Origin: Phaeosaccion multiseriatum
Taxonomy: Eukaryota; Ochrophyta, other classes
Assembly: GCA_965112735.1 (NCBI GenBank)
Contig: OZ218962.1
Span: 1,860,001 to 1,924,000 of the forward strand
Length of the DNA stretch: 64,000 bases
Reading direction: 5' to 3'
Positions 12,195 to 24,047 of this stretch are shown piece after piece. Both the position numbers and the translations under genes were made by a program. Numbering within the stretch: the first letter of the stretch is position 1; each line of letters starts with the position of its first letter. Under the pieces are notes generated by a model. The model worked only from the letters and a program-made list of their open reading frames with translations, made no database searches and had not been told where the DNA came from.

Positions 12195-13408
12195 AACATG
12201 TCTGATTGATCCTTGTGGTACTGGTACTGACAAGTACTCGAGTTGGTGATACACGCGTTGGTGGTACGCGATTGTGAGCGCAAGAACGAGAGGTACTTAC
12301 ATCTCCCCCCCCACAGAAACGCTTCACTCTCACTCGAGAGGGAAAGGCACCTTAAATGGCAGCGTATTGGCACCTTGGGTGGACACCGGTAGGTGCGCCC
12401 CCGGGGGATTCCTCGATGCACGATCGATACTGTACCCGCACGGCACAGCACAGCACAGTAGTTGGTGATACAGCACAGCACAGCTGTAATAAAACTATGA
12501 TATATTGTCCATTCTACCCGTCTCTCTTGTCTCGCTCTCGCTCTCTCTCTCTGCCCTTCTCGTCAGCATGAGTCAGTATTCAGTACTCACAAAACCGAGC
12601 AAGAGCAAGCAGAGTACAGTAGAGAGAGAGAACACTTCCAAAAGTGTTAAAAGACGGCAGACGGTCGCCTAACGCTGACTGACTGACTGACTGACTGACT
12701 GACTGACTGACTACTTCCACCATACATTATGTACCGACCGAACCGAACCGAACCGACCGAAAAGAACGATCCGATCCGATCCCCTCCATACCATTCCATA
12801 CCACGCTACACAGAGTGCGCGGGGGTGGGTGGGAGAGAGAGAGAGAGAGAGAGAGAGAAGCACCAGAGCACCGCGCCACGGGAGAGCTGAGGACAGACGC
12901 AGGGAGGCCGCTCGCCCTCTCCTTCAAGGGCACTCCATCCTTTCATCCACTGTCATCCACTGCCATCCACGACCATCTTCCCACGCCGCACGCCTCGTCG
13001 TCGATCACCCGCATGAATCGCGTTTCCCTTTCCCTTGCCTTTGCCCAGTCCTCTTCCACTCTTCAGCTCTTCAACTCTTTAGCTCTTTAGCGCTGTCTCT
13101 GTCTCTGTCTCTGTCTCTCCGTCGTCTCTTGCCTCTCTCGTCGTTTCTGTCTTTGTCTCTCTCTCTCCCCCCCCCCCTCCGAAGCAAGTCCTCCTTCCAA
13201 ACCGAGAGACCGTGAGACCGTGAGTGAGTGAGTGAGACATCTCACTTGCCCCCCCCCCCCTACACCCCCCGGGTCATTCCCACCCACACACACATAAGGA
13301 TGTGAGTGAGGGAGGACAAGTAACGATGCCTCTCACTTGCCTGACATTGACACTGAGGCTGATTTGACTTGACTGACACCAGGTACGGACCCAAACAGAC
13401 AAACAACC
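12195..13408. other. Convergent spacer between histidine phosphatase and CUL3
   Basis: Contains dispersed-motif copies at 12243 and 12462, a GACT run near 12678, two GA/CT tracts and CCACTGCCATCC words near 12955. No gene seen. Confidence 0.7.
12488..12493 (+). promoter_or_regulatory. Candidate AATAAA polyadenylation signal after the histidine phosphatase gene
   Basis: An AATAAA hexamer lies about 290 bases after the stop at 12194, on the coding strand. Whether this lineage uses AATAAA is unknown, so this is only a candidate. Confidence 0.3.
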
Positions 13409-15413
13409 TTATGCCAGATAGTTGTATTGCTTCCGGTCCTTCGCATTCCGCTCGAGGTACTCCCTCTCAATGAGGCTCTCAATCCTCTTTTTGATGAACT
13501 GTGGCTCGGGCACGAAGCGGCTGTTGAGCTGTCGCGTCGTCTCCGCGATCAAGTCGTGATGGTGTAACGTCTTTCGCGTCTTCATAATCCTCACCACCGC
13601 CGCCTCCACCAAATGTCTTCGATCCTCCTCCACCGCTGGAGGCAGAGTACCTGCCGCTGAGTCCCCACCACCCCCCCCTGCTCCGTTCATACCCCCCGCC
13701 CCCCCTGGTCCGTTCACCCCTGCGTCTCTGTGACTCACGAGCGGCACTCGCACTCTCTTGAGCTTGGAGGTGAAGGCTGCATTGAAGCGAAACACATCCT
13801 CCTGTGCTATGGCCTTGCCCTGAGGAGTAGGTGTGGGTGCGTGTGTGCCGCGTGTGTGGATGCGTGTATGTATGTGTCAAGGACGAAGAAGGGGGAGTGG
13901 AAATGAGAAGAAGAGACGTAGATGAAGGGAGTGGGTGGTTGATGGGTGGATGGGTGGGTGGGTAGGAGGGAAGGTGCACCCAAATCTCCCCAAGGGCCGA
14001 AATGGAAGGCTGTCATTGGCCCCCATATCCACAAAGACAGCCCTGCGGAAATGACTCAATGGTCGGGGCTAGAATCCACTTCCTTCCTCCCCATCCCCTG
14101 TCATCCACTGCCATCAACAGCCGCCCCCCTCTCCTCCCCCACTCAGGCGGCTACCTACTCCCCACGTTCTTTGCCTCCCGTTTATCCCCTTCCCCCCCGT
14201 CCTCCCGTTCCATCCCCTCCTCTCCCCTCCCCTCCCGTGCTCACCTTGCTGGCCTTCTTCAGAATGCGGTGCTTGGGTGTGCAAAGACTGACGAGGTGCC
14301 GTCGCAGCTCCCCCTCGGGTATCTCCGTCGCCTCACGAATGTCGTTCAGAGAGAGCGTCTCGCTGTGTTGGGGAGTGGCAGCGTCAGGGGAGGGAAGAGG
14401 GAGATGGAGAGAGAGGAGAGAAGAGACAGAGACAGAGGATAGAAGAGAGAGACAGAGAGAGAGGAGAGAAGAGACAGAGACAGAGGATGGAAGAGAGAGA
14501 GAAGAGAGAAGAGAGAGAGGAGAGAAGAGAGAGAGAGAGACAGAGGATAGAAGAGAGAGACAGAGAGAGAGAGAGAGGATAGAAGAGAGAGATTCATAAA
14601 TTATTTTATTGGGTGGAAGGGAGCGTGAAATAGGCCACAGAAATAGCACACGCATATGAACAGGCAAATAGAAGAACTGCTCCCTCACTCCCTCCCTCAC
14701 TCCCTCCCTCCCTTCCTTCCTTCCTTCCCTCCTCACCTGTCGTTGAAGAGCATGAGGATGCACATTTGGTACGTGCTAATGTGAAGCTCGTGCCGCCGCC
14801 CGTCAGAGAATGTGGCTTTGATGTCACAGTTGCCCTGAGGAAGGGAGGAGTGTAGAGAGAACAGAATCGAAGGGGAGGGAGGGGGAGAGAGATAGGGAGA
14901 CAGAGAGGGTGAAAGTGAGACAGAGATGGAGAAACAAGCCACCCAAGAGCAACACGCTAACCAACCCAGCCTTCTCCCCTCCCCTGCCTCCCTCCCTGAC
15001 CCCTGTTATCCGCTTAATTATACTAAGTATATAACTTGTCATGTCCAGCACTGGTTGGTTGTCCATGCCCAGCAGCACGCACCATCTGTTTCCTCCACAG
15101 GATCTTCCTTCCCTGATGCTTGTCCAAGTAGAACTTCTCGAACTCCTGCCACCACATACACAGGCATATGGGCAGATGGGCAGATGGGCAGACGGATGGA
15201 GGCATGTGGGTAGACAGTGAGGATGTCTCATGAAATGGATCGATACTGAGGCGTATCGGTAGACAGGGGAATGGACGGATTGCTGCGCACAGCTGATGAC
15301 CCTCTTCCCCCACCCCCTCCCCCTGCCCTCTCTCTCTTCCTTCTTCGTTACGCACTCTACAACGCCCAACCTCTCAGCCCTCCCCACTCCCCACCCCGCG
15401 CCTCTCTCTCTCA

Positions 15414-15451
<38 letters not shown>

Positions 15452-15645
15452 AACACACACACTCTCTTTCACTCTCTCTCTCCAGATCACAGATCCACTG
15501 AGTCACTCACCCCCCCACCTCTTTACATATACACCTCCCTTCCTCCCTCCCTTCCTCCCTCCCTCCCTCTTGCTCCCTTCTCCCTTCCTGGTTCTCTCTC
15601 CCATTCCCTCCACCTCCATCCCTCTTTCTCTCTTCCTCTCTCTCA

Positions 15646-15677
<32 letters not shown>

Positions 15678-15857
15678 AACACACACACTCTTTCACTCTC
15701 TCTCTCCAGATCACAGATCCACTGAGTCACTCACCCCCCCACCTCTTTACATATACACCTCCCTCCCTCCCTCCCTCCCTCCCTCCCTCTTGCTCCCTTC
15801 TCCCTTCCTGGTTCTCTCTCTCCCATTCCCTCCACCTCCATCCCTCTTTCTCTCTTC

Positions 15858-15897
<40 letters not shown>

Positions 15898-18800
15898 AAC
15901 ACACACTCTCTTTCACTCTCTCTCTCCAGATCACAGATCCACTGAGTCACTCACCCCCCCACCTCTTTACATATACACCTCCCTCCCTCCCTCCCTCCCT
16001 CCCTCCCTCTTGCTCCCTTCTCCCTTCCTGGTTCTCTCTCTCCCATTCCCTCCACCTCCATCCCTCTTTCTCTCTTCCTCTCTCTCTCTCTCTCTCTCTC
16101 TGTACTCCATCCCTCACCTCGCAGCAGCCGACGATGACGGGAGGAAGGCGACACGCCGTATCGGGGTGACTGGGCCAGTAGCCTGTCGTCAGCACGTTCA
16201 CATCCAGCTCCACGCCTTTGCTTCTGTAACGCCAATGGAGAGGGTTTGTGGGTGTGAGTGGGTCGTCAAGGTGAGGGCGTGAGGATCGAGCATGGGGGTC
16301 GGGGGTGGGGAGGGGTGCACGGACGCCCTGCCCGTGAGTGCGAAAGAGGCAACAGAAAGAGACAGAGATAGAGAGAGAAAGAGAGAGGGAGAAGAGAACA
16401 CGATAATGGAGAACGAAACAGAGGAAACAGAGGAAGGAAGAGCAGAGCCAGGGAGAGAGAGAGAGGCAGAGGAGCCGGCAGCGTGACCCCCCAGAGTAGG
16501 ACCTCTCCCTCCCCGCCCGACCGCCAACCCATCTGAAACTCGAATTCTTCACTGACTTGTGCTTGCCCGACTGCCGGTATGTCTCCATTGTGTCTAGGGA
16601 GATTTGCATGTCTGTAAACATGCCCTCCAGCTGTGGGGGGGGGGGGGGGGCAGAAGCGGGGGTCAGGACGGGGCATCATCAAGCAAAGGGGCCATCCATC
16701 CACTGCCATCCATCCACTGCCATCCATCCATGCATCCACTTCCATCCAACTGGTACTCTTTTTCTCTTTCTCTCCCCCTCTCTTATCTCCCTCTTGCCTT
16801 ATCTCTCTCTCTCCTCTCTTCCTCTCTCTCCCTCTCACACCTCCCCCCCCCCCCCCACCCTATCTCTCCCGCACCTTGCTGGTGAACTTATATCCGCACT
16901 TCATCTCTCTCCTTCTCTCTATCCATCCACCTCTCTCTCCGTCTCCCTCTATCCCTCCCTCCCTCTCTCTCTCTCTCACCTTGCTGGTGAACTGGTAGCC
17001 GCACTCCGTCTTGAGCTTGGCAATCATGTTCTTCTCCGCCTCGTCCGACACACTCCTTCCACACAAGAGGCGCTTCGACAAGTGCACCTTGTAGTAGTTC
17101 TCGAACACGTCCTGGGGGATGGCAGGGGATGGCAGGGGACGGCAGGGAAGGGGGGGCGTGGGGGTGGGTGGGTGGGTGAGTGAGTGCATGTGCGCGTGAG
17201 TGAGTGAGTGGGTGAGTGAGTGAGTGAGTGAGTGGGTGAGTGGGTGAGTGAGTGAGTGAGTGAGTGAGTGGGTGAGTGAGAGCCTTCTCTACCCCTCCCC
17301 TCCCCTCTCCTCCCCTTACCTTGTCCTGCAGGAAGCGGAAGATGACTATGACTTTCTCCAACCGAATCTCAGCCTCGTCCTCACTCATGCCTCGGAGGCC
17401 ACTCTTGAGCAGATCATCCACGTATTGAGCGAGGAAGTTGGCGCATCGAGCGTCCATGTTGATGAAGTCTTCGAAGGCCTCCTTGAGCTGTTGGTGATAC
17501 AAGGAGGGGAGGGGAGGGGAGGGGAAGGAGGAGAGGAGGGAGGAGGTGCGGGGGGCGTCAGACAGACAAACAAAACAAATGTCACAGTTGGCTTGGCGTG
17601 GTACCAACACTGGGGGGCGTGAGCTGCCATTTGCTCTGCCAAACAAGACGACACAGACTGCCATACACTGTCCAATAGCCTGCCTGCCACAGACTGCCAT
17701 ACACTGTCCAATAGCCTGCCTGCCACAGACTGCCATACACTGTCCAATAGCCTGTCTGCCACAGACTGCCATACAGACTGCCATACACTGTCCAATAGCC
17801 TGCCTGCCACAGACTGCCATCTTTGTGGCGCACAACGATGACACAAAAGGTACTAAGGCCAAGAGGGGGGGAAGGCTACGGACCTTCTTCTGAGCCTTCT
17901 TCTCTCCCTGAAACGCCTCCGTCACGATCACGTCGAACTTGTCCCGCAAATTTAGCAGAGCCTGGACGGAAGGGGGGTGGAAGATTCGGCTTCAGTTCCG
18001 TTCGTGCCAGGAGTAGTGTATGTATGGTTCGAGGCCAAGCTCTGAGGCGCACTAATTCCCCACTCGTATGCCCCCTCATGCCCACTCGTATGCCCACTCA
18101 CGCCCACTCATGCCCACTCATGCCCACTCACCTGCACAAAGGTCACGGGGTCCTTGGTGCCTTCCGAGTCGCTCACGAGGTCTCTGCTCGCACGCCACGC
18201 ACGCACGCACGCACGCACGCGCACGCACAGGCATCAGCCAAGTAGACAGGCAGGCATATGGGCAGGCAGGCATATGAGCAGGTAGGCAGGCATATGGGCA
18301 GGCAGGCATATGAGCGGGTAGCCAGGTGGGCAGGTGGACAGGCAGACACGCAATATGGGCAAGCAGGCAGACAGGTAGGTGGGTAGGCAGGCAGGCAAGC
18401 AGGCAAGCATATGGACAAGCATATGGACAAGCATATGGACAAGCATATGGACAAGCATATGGACAAGCATATGGACAAGCCCTTACCACCCCCCCCCCTC
18501 ACCTCCCCGTCTTCTTGACGAAAGCGCACATGGACCCCCTGAGCTCGTCGAGCGTGAGCGGCACCCTCGAGAAGAGGTCGTACATCCGCCCCAAGTCATC
18601 GACCTTGTCGTCACGAAACATCTAAAAAGACAACGGACAGCCATACGGGCATACGGGTGTAGGGTATCAAAGGGATAAGTCATCAACGTTTTCCTTTACT
18701 CGCCCCCTCCTCCCTCCCTCCCTCCCTCCCCTCTCTCCCTCCCTCCCCTCTCTCCCTCCCTCCCTCCCTCCCTCCCCTCTCCCCCTCCCTCCCCTCTCTC

Positions 18801-21790
18801 CCTCCCTCTCTCCCTCCCTCCCCTCTCTCCCTCCCTTCCTCCCTCCCTCCTCCCTCCCTCCATCCATCCCTCCCTCCTCCCCTCCCTCCCTCCCCTCCCT
18901 CCCTCCCTCCCCTCTCTCCCTCCCTCCCTCCTCCCTCCCTCCTCCCTCCCTCCCTCCATCCCTCCCTCCTCCCCTCCCTCCCTCCCCTCCCTCCCTTCCC
19001 CCCCTCCCTCCCTTCCCCTCCTCCTCCCCGCCCCCCAACCCGGTCCAGCTCCTCACCGACACGCATCCGCTGTTCTCCATCTCCACGAGTGTCTTGGCAT
19101 GCTTGGCAATCAGCTCTGTCTCTACAATGTGCTTCAGCTTTGGCTCGGTGCTTAGATTAAGGTAATGCGTGGCTCGGGCCGCCTCCTCCTGCAGGCGCTG
19201 CTCTGCCTTTCGCATGTAGTCGTGGCATGTGTTTTGGCTTATGTAGGCGAGGCTCTCCACCTGGGGGGCCGGGTGGGGGACGGGAGTATGGAGGGGGTAG
19301 AGGAGGGGTGGGGCGAGGGTTAAAGAACAAGCAACAGAAAGACAGAAAGGCGTGCACTGCTCGTATGCCTGGCTGCTTGCCCATACGCCCGTATTCCAGC
19401 ACGCCTGCCCGGAGACCCTCTAATTCTGTTATACCTGATAGAAGGCCCTCGTGGCCTCAAGAAAGTGTCTTTCAAAGTCCTCCTCATACACCGAAGTGCC
19501 GTCAACCCCGAGGTCCACAAGCATCGACAAGGTGTTCTTCAGCAGGCTTCTGTCAATGAGCATGCCCCCCCTCTCCTTCTCTACCGCGGCAAGCAGCAGC
19601 GCACTCAGCCGGCCCTTCACCTGATGGGGAAGGAGGGAAAGAAGGAGGGAGGGAGGGAGGGAGGGACGGAGGGAGGGAGGGAGGGAGGAAGAGAGGGAGG
19701 GAGGGGGGGAGACGAGGGAGGGAGTGGGGGAGGCGAGGGAGGGAGTGAGGGAGGCGAGGGAGGGAGTGAGGGAGGTACACCCATTATCGCACGTACAGCA
19801 TAGGACAGGCAGGGCCATCCTCTCCGGGCCCTCGCTCCTCCCTGCTCCTTCCTGCCTTTCCCTGCTCCTTCCTGCCTTTCCCTGCTCCTTCCTGCCATTC
19901 CCTGCTCCTTCTTGCCTTTCCCTGCTCCTCCTCCTTCTTCACGTACCCTACCCACACGCCTCCACCCACCCATATGACTGGCCTTGCCCACATGACTGGC
20001 CTTGCCCACATGACTGGCCTTGCCCATATGACTGCCCTTGCCCACATGACTGCCCTTGCCCACATGACTGGCCTTGCCCACATGACTGCCCTTGCCCATA
20101 TGACTGGCCTTGCCCACATGACTGCCCTTGCCCACATGACTGCCCTTGCCCATATGACTGCCCTTGCCCATATGACTGGCCTTGCCCATATGACTGGCCT
20201 TGCCCACATGACTGGCCTTGCCCACATGACTGGCCTTGCCCACATGACTGCCCTTGCCCACATGACTGCCCATACTCCACCCACCTACCCATGACTCCAC
20301 CCATTCGATACGACTCGATCCACCCATGTGACTCCACCCATCCGATACAACTCGATCCACCCATATGACTACAACTCACTAACCTTCTCGTGCCTGGCGA
20401 TGGAGTCTCTAAAAATGTTGAGACCGAGGTCATACACGGGCACCTTCTTCTGTTGAGTCACAAAGGTGCGGTCCATGTACATGAGAATGTCACGCACCAT
20501 CACCATGGTCACCTGTTGGGCATTCACGCACATTTCACAGAAGCCCCGGGGTAGGGGTCACAGGTGGGCACAGGCCATGGAAGGTGTGTATGGGCATGGG
20601 GTAAGTGGAGGGAGGAGGAGGAAGAACAGGAGGAGGAGGAGGAGGAGGAGGAGGAGGAGGAGGAGGAGGAGGAGGAGGAGGAGGAGAAGGAGGAGGAGGA
20701 GAAGGAGGAGGAGGAGGAGGAGGAGGAGGAGGAGGAGGAGGAGGAGAAGAGGGAGTAAGAAGAAGAGAGGAGGAAGGAGGAGGGCCCCCCAACCCCACAC
20801 GCCGAGCTCCACCAACCTCCCCTTCCTTCCCTTCCCTTCCCCAGGGGAGTGCTGTATCACCAACTGCTGCCCCCCTCTCACTGGCCCCGACGCTGCCCTC
20901 TCCTCCCGCCTTACCTCGTGTTCCTTCCACTGCTTGCTGAGCCCCTCGAGCAGTCCGTCATCGGGAGTCTCCGCCACCGTCCCCGCCACGCCCTGCAGGT
21001 GCACCTGGACGCTCTCCTGTTGGTGATACATCAGTGATGCAGCAGTTGGTGATACAGCCGTGATGCAGCAGTTAGTGATACAGCAAGGGGGGCACAGGGA
21101 GGGCCCCCAGACTACACAAGGAGGGAAGTGTCTGTGCCGCTGTGGGACTTTCCCCCTCTCGCCTCGCCTCGCGGGCTTCACTTGCTCAGCTCACGAACAC
21201 ACGCACTCACTCACTCACGCACTCACTCACTCACCTGCACTCACTCACTCACTCACTCACGCACTCACTCACGCCCTCACTCACTCACTCACTCCCTCAC
21301 TCACGCACTCACTCACTCACTCACGCACTCACTCACGCCCTCACTCACTCACTCCCTCCCTCACTCACGCACTCACCTGCACTCCGGCGTACAGCAGAGG
21401 GCCGTGCTTGTGCAGCACGAGGTTGTAGGCGCTGCGGTACAGTTCCTGCAGGGGGCAGGGTGGGGTGGGCACGGGGTATCGGCAACGGCGGATGGCAGTG
21501 GACGGTGGACGGCGGTTAGAGGGAGAGGCTGGAGGAGCGGGAACATTACAAACACTACGAGACACAAGAGACTCTACAGAAAAGGGACGACCAGAGGCAG
21601 CGATGGATGGATGGATCGATGGATGGACTATCCCACTAACCTCGAAGGAGAGTTTGGACGCGTTTTTGCCGTGAATCTGCTGAATGGCCTTGTTGAGGCC
21701 TGCCCATATACCCTGCGCCGCCGCCTCGTCCATCTGGTTGCGGGGCTTAAAAGGCTTAATCACGAACTTCTTCTTATTGTCCGTCGCCAT
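13409..21790 (-). CDS. CUL3: Cullin-3, scaffold of BTB-Cullin-RING E3 ubiquitin ligases
   Basis: Seventeen exons from 5' to 3' on the minus strand: 21641-21790, 21377-21445, 20915-21016, 20384-20512, 19435-19620, 19057-19260, 18503-18621, 18132-18183, 17884-17961, 17320-17487, 16980-17111, 16557-16630, 16118-16223, 15083-15145, 14737-14834, 14245-14362, 13409-13819. All phases join and give 752 residues; human CUL3 has 768. The N-terminus has the CUL3 pattern ([40 protein letters not shown]). The cullin-homology region includes [12 protein letters not shown] and [10 protein letters not shown]. The C-terminal winged helix carries VVRIMKTRK, with the expected neddylation Lys near 696, and ends YNYLA. 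A Gly/Asn-rich insert of about 25 residues precedes that domain. Two introns, before exons 3 and 10, end in the dispersed CTGTATCACCAACAG motif. Confidence 0.97.
15405..16105 (+). repeat. 225-bp tandem triplication in a CUL3 intron
   Basis: Three copies start near 15420, 15650 and 15865. Each contains CACACACAAACACACAC, CCAGATCACAGATCCACTGA and TTCCTGGTTCTCTCTC. Only the CA, CT and CCCT run lengths differ. Confidence 0.92.
16868..16905 (-). repeat. Partial duplicate of a CUL3 exon end inside an intron
   Basis: On the minus strand it reads KCGYKFTSK followed by GT, mirroring [11 protein letters not shown] at the end of the true exon (16980-17111). No matching upstream exon half is present, so it is not a full alternative exon. 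Confidence 0.85.
17640..17825 (+). repeat. 36-bp minisatellite in a CUL3 intron
   Basis: About five copies of a unit with ACAGACTGCCATACACTGTC and AATAGCCTGCCTGCC, one internally duplicated. Confidence 0.95.
18235..18480 (+). repeat. CATATGGGCAGG-type repeats and a 12-bp AAGCATATGGAC array
   Basis: Loose CATATGGGCAGGCAGG copies pass into about six perfect 12-mers at 18408-18480, next to a CUL3 donor. Confidence 0.9.
18700..19030 (+). repeat. (CCCT)n-rich array in a CUL3 intron
   Basis: CCCT/CTCC tetramers; on the coding strand this is GGGA-rich. Confidence 0.95.
19625..19778 (+). repeat. (GGGA)n array in a CUL3 intron
   Basis: GGGA tetramers with longer GGGAGTGAGGGAGGCGA units at the right end. 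Confidence 0.95.
19965..20275 (+). repeat. 18-bp minisatellite in a CUL3 intron
   Basis: About seventeen copies of CCCACATGACTGGCCTTG, alternating with CCCATATG and CTGCCCTTG variants. Confidence 0.96.
20625..20757 (+). repeat. (GGA)n array in a CUL3 intron
   Basis: GGA trimers with sparse GAA; a dispersed-motif copy follows at 20852. Confidence 0.95.
21018..21084 (+). repeat. Three-copy tandem cluster of the dispersed TTGGTGATACAG motif
   Basis: Cores at 21020, 21046 and 21072, exactly 26 bases apart, joined by GTGATGCAGCAG. The first copy is also the acceptor of CUL3 exon 3 on the minus strand. Confidence 0.95.
21195..21376 (+). repeat. (ACTC)n array in a CUL3 intron
   Basis: ACTC tetramers with CGC interruptions. 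Confidence 0.95.
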
Positions 21791-22819
21791 GGTGGTGCTG
21801 CTGCCTGCACTGAGCCGTGCGTCGGGTGACTAGTGCCCTTCCGTCCGGTGCGGGGGAGGGGAGGGGAGGGGAGGACAAAAGACCGGGGGGAGATGGGCGA
21901 GGCCAAGGGGAGGGACCAGGGCAGAGAGAGAGGGATGTCTGAGCCGCCTGCACACACAACACACAAATGTGAGTAGCGCCTTGTCTTGGAGAGGAATGCC
22001 ACAAGGGGGAAGACGACACGCTTTGGGCTTCCCGCAAAGAGATGGCAACGTCGTCTTTACCCCAATACCCCAAAAAAGAAGGATGAAGAAACTCACTAAC
22101 CTCGATGCGGATGCAAAGAACCTTTAGTCGACAACCTTAAGCTGCTCCTCAAGATGTAGGAGAGGCGCTGGCCTTGTCCAAGGCCTCCCTCACAGCCTCC
22201 GCCGACCCGCCAGACCCCCTCCGTGTCCAGGGTTTGGGCTTTGCCCAAGTGAGACCCTCGCTTGCCCTCCCCGTCCCCCTTCCGCTCCTTCTCTACCACT
22301 GACCCTCCAATACCTGGGCCTCTTATTGTCTGATCCACGCCACACAGTCCTCTGAGGAGGCAGCGACTTGAACAGAGGCGCTTGGGGGGGGGGAAGGCGG
22401 GCGACGGAACTTATCCGGGGGGTGTTTGGGCTCTCTGCCTTGTCCTTGTATCCCCTTCTCCGTGCCCCGCACCTACAACACTCTTTTCTTTCCCTCCCGT
22501 TGCGCCCTCTGCTCTCCCCTTTCCTTCTTTTTTGTTTTTTGGGCTCTTATAAGGAGGCTCGGGGGGGGGGGCGCTGACTTTTAACAATCATCTACCACCC
22601 TCCACACGGTTTCGTCTCTTAGTTTTTTTTCGTTCTCTTTCTCTGGCGCCTTGTAGTCAGACACACACGAAGTGAAGGCGCATTTGCGACGGGTAGGAGC
22701 GCAAAGATATCGGGGGGCCAAGGTCTAGGCTGATACGTGCAAGAGGAGCCTGGGCTGGGCGGTAAATGGCACCGTCCCTCGCGAGAGTTCGATTTAGGAG
22801 TGGGCTTGTTAGGTGAGCG
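21791..22819. promoter_or_regulatory. Divergent promoter region of CUL3 and the LRRC56-like gene
   Basis: About 1 kb between start codons with few repeats, unlike the surrounding introns. CTTATAAGG at about 22545 is a possible TATA element for the rightward gene. No coding evidence. Confidence 0.5.
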
Positions 22820-23998
22820 ATGGGGAGGGGGGTTGTGTCCAGCACCACGAGCAGCAGGGATCTCTGCAAGGACAAACTTACTCACAGCAGCAGCAGCAAG
22901 AGCAAGAGCAACGAGGGCAGCCCAGTAGGCATGTCCCAGAGGGAAGGCGGAAAGCTGAGTAAGCAGCGGCTCTTGCTCGCTAGCATGAGGAAGCAGCAAC
23001 AGCACCACCTGTCCCCAGTCCCCTCCCCCTCCATCCCGGCTGCCCTTACCCCCTCGTCATGCCCGTCGCCGCTGTCTCCCCCTCCTCGGCACGGCCGGCG
23101 GGGGAGGACAAAGAGCGGGAGGAGTCATACACACACCGCAGCATCGCGGATTGGAGACGAAGACTCGACATGTCTTCTGGATGGGCCTGGTGCGCTGAAA
23201 CAGCAGCACCAGCACCACCACCAGCCGTTCGAGCACCAGCAGCCGCCACAGGCGCCTCCAACAGAGCACTACAGGAGAAGTTCAGTCAACGGCCCCTCCT
23301 GGTTGGGGGCAGGAGCAGCTGCAGCAGCAGCAGCAGGGGAAGGAGAAGGTGGAGGCTTGGGCATGGAAAACGTCAAAGCCACCCATAGGCGGGGAGGAGG
23401 AATGGAGGAAGAAAGTATTCCAAGCTTATCTCCCTCCCGGCGTTTGTCGCGCCTTCGCACCAGCAACAGCGCTGCCAGGCACAGCGGCGGCAACAACAAC
23501 GATGACGACGACGACGATGACGATGATAACGATAACGAGTCGGTGGAAAGCGGCGTTTACGAGCATAGCAGCGAGGGCGGTAGCGAGCAGCTGAGAGGAG
23601 GAGGAGGAGCCGCCTCTCTGTTTAGGCCCCATGCCGCCACCAGCGCAGGCAGCAGCAGGAGCAGCGGTAGCAGGGGCAGCAGCGGGAGCAAGAGAGGCGC
23701 CTTCGGTGCGAGTCTGCTAAGCCCTCCTGCTGCTGGTGCTGGTGCCGCTGATTGTCTACAGAGGCCAGAGCCCTTGTCCCCCCACCGGGTGAGTGAGTTG
23801 GTTGTTCACTGGTGTGTGAGTTGGTTGTTCACTGCGAGATTGCCCCTCCTCCTGTCCCTCCTTCCCCTTCGCCCTCCTCTTGGTCGAGCCTCTTATCTGG
23901 TGCTTGCCTCTCTGCCTACCTCTCCGCCCCCCTCTCTATCCCTCTCTCTCTATCCCTCTCTCTCTATCCTCTCTCTCCTCTCTCTCTCTCTCTTTCTT

Positions 23999-24047
<49 letters not shown>

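Noticed and set aside
17640-17825. CRISPR array
   Set aside because: Units are contiguous with no unique spacers, and the window is eukaryotic; it is a minisatellite.
20558-21181. 207-codon minus ORF rich in Leu (LYHQL and CCITNCC strings)
   Set aside because: It is the dispersed motif plus CTC/CTG repeats in other frames, crossing true CUL3 exon 3 out of frame.
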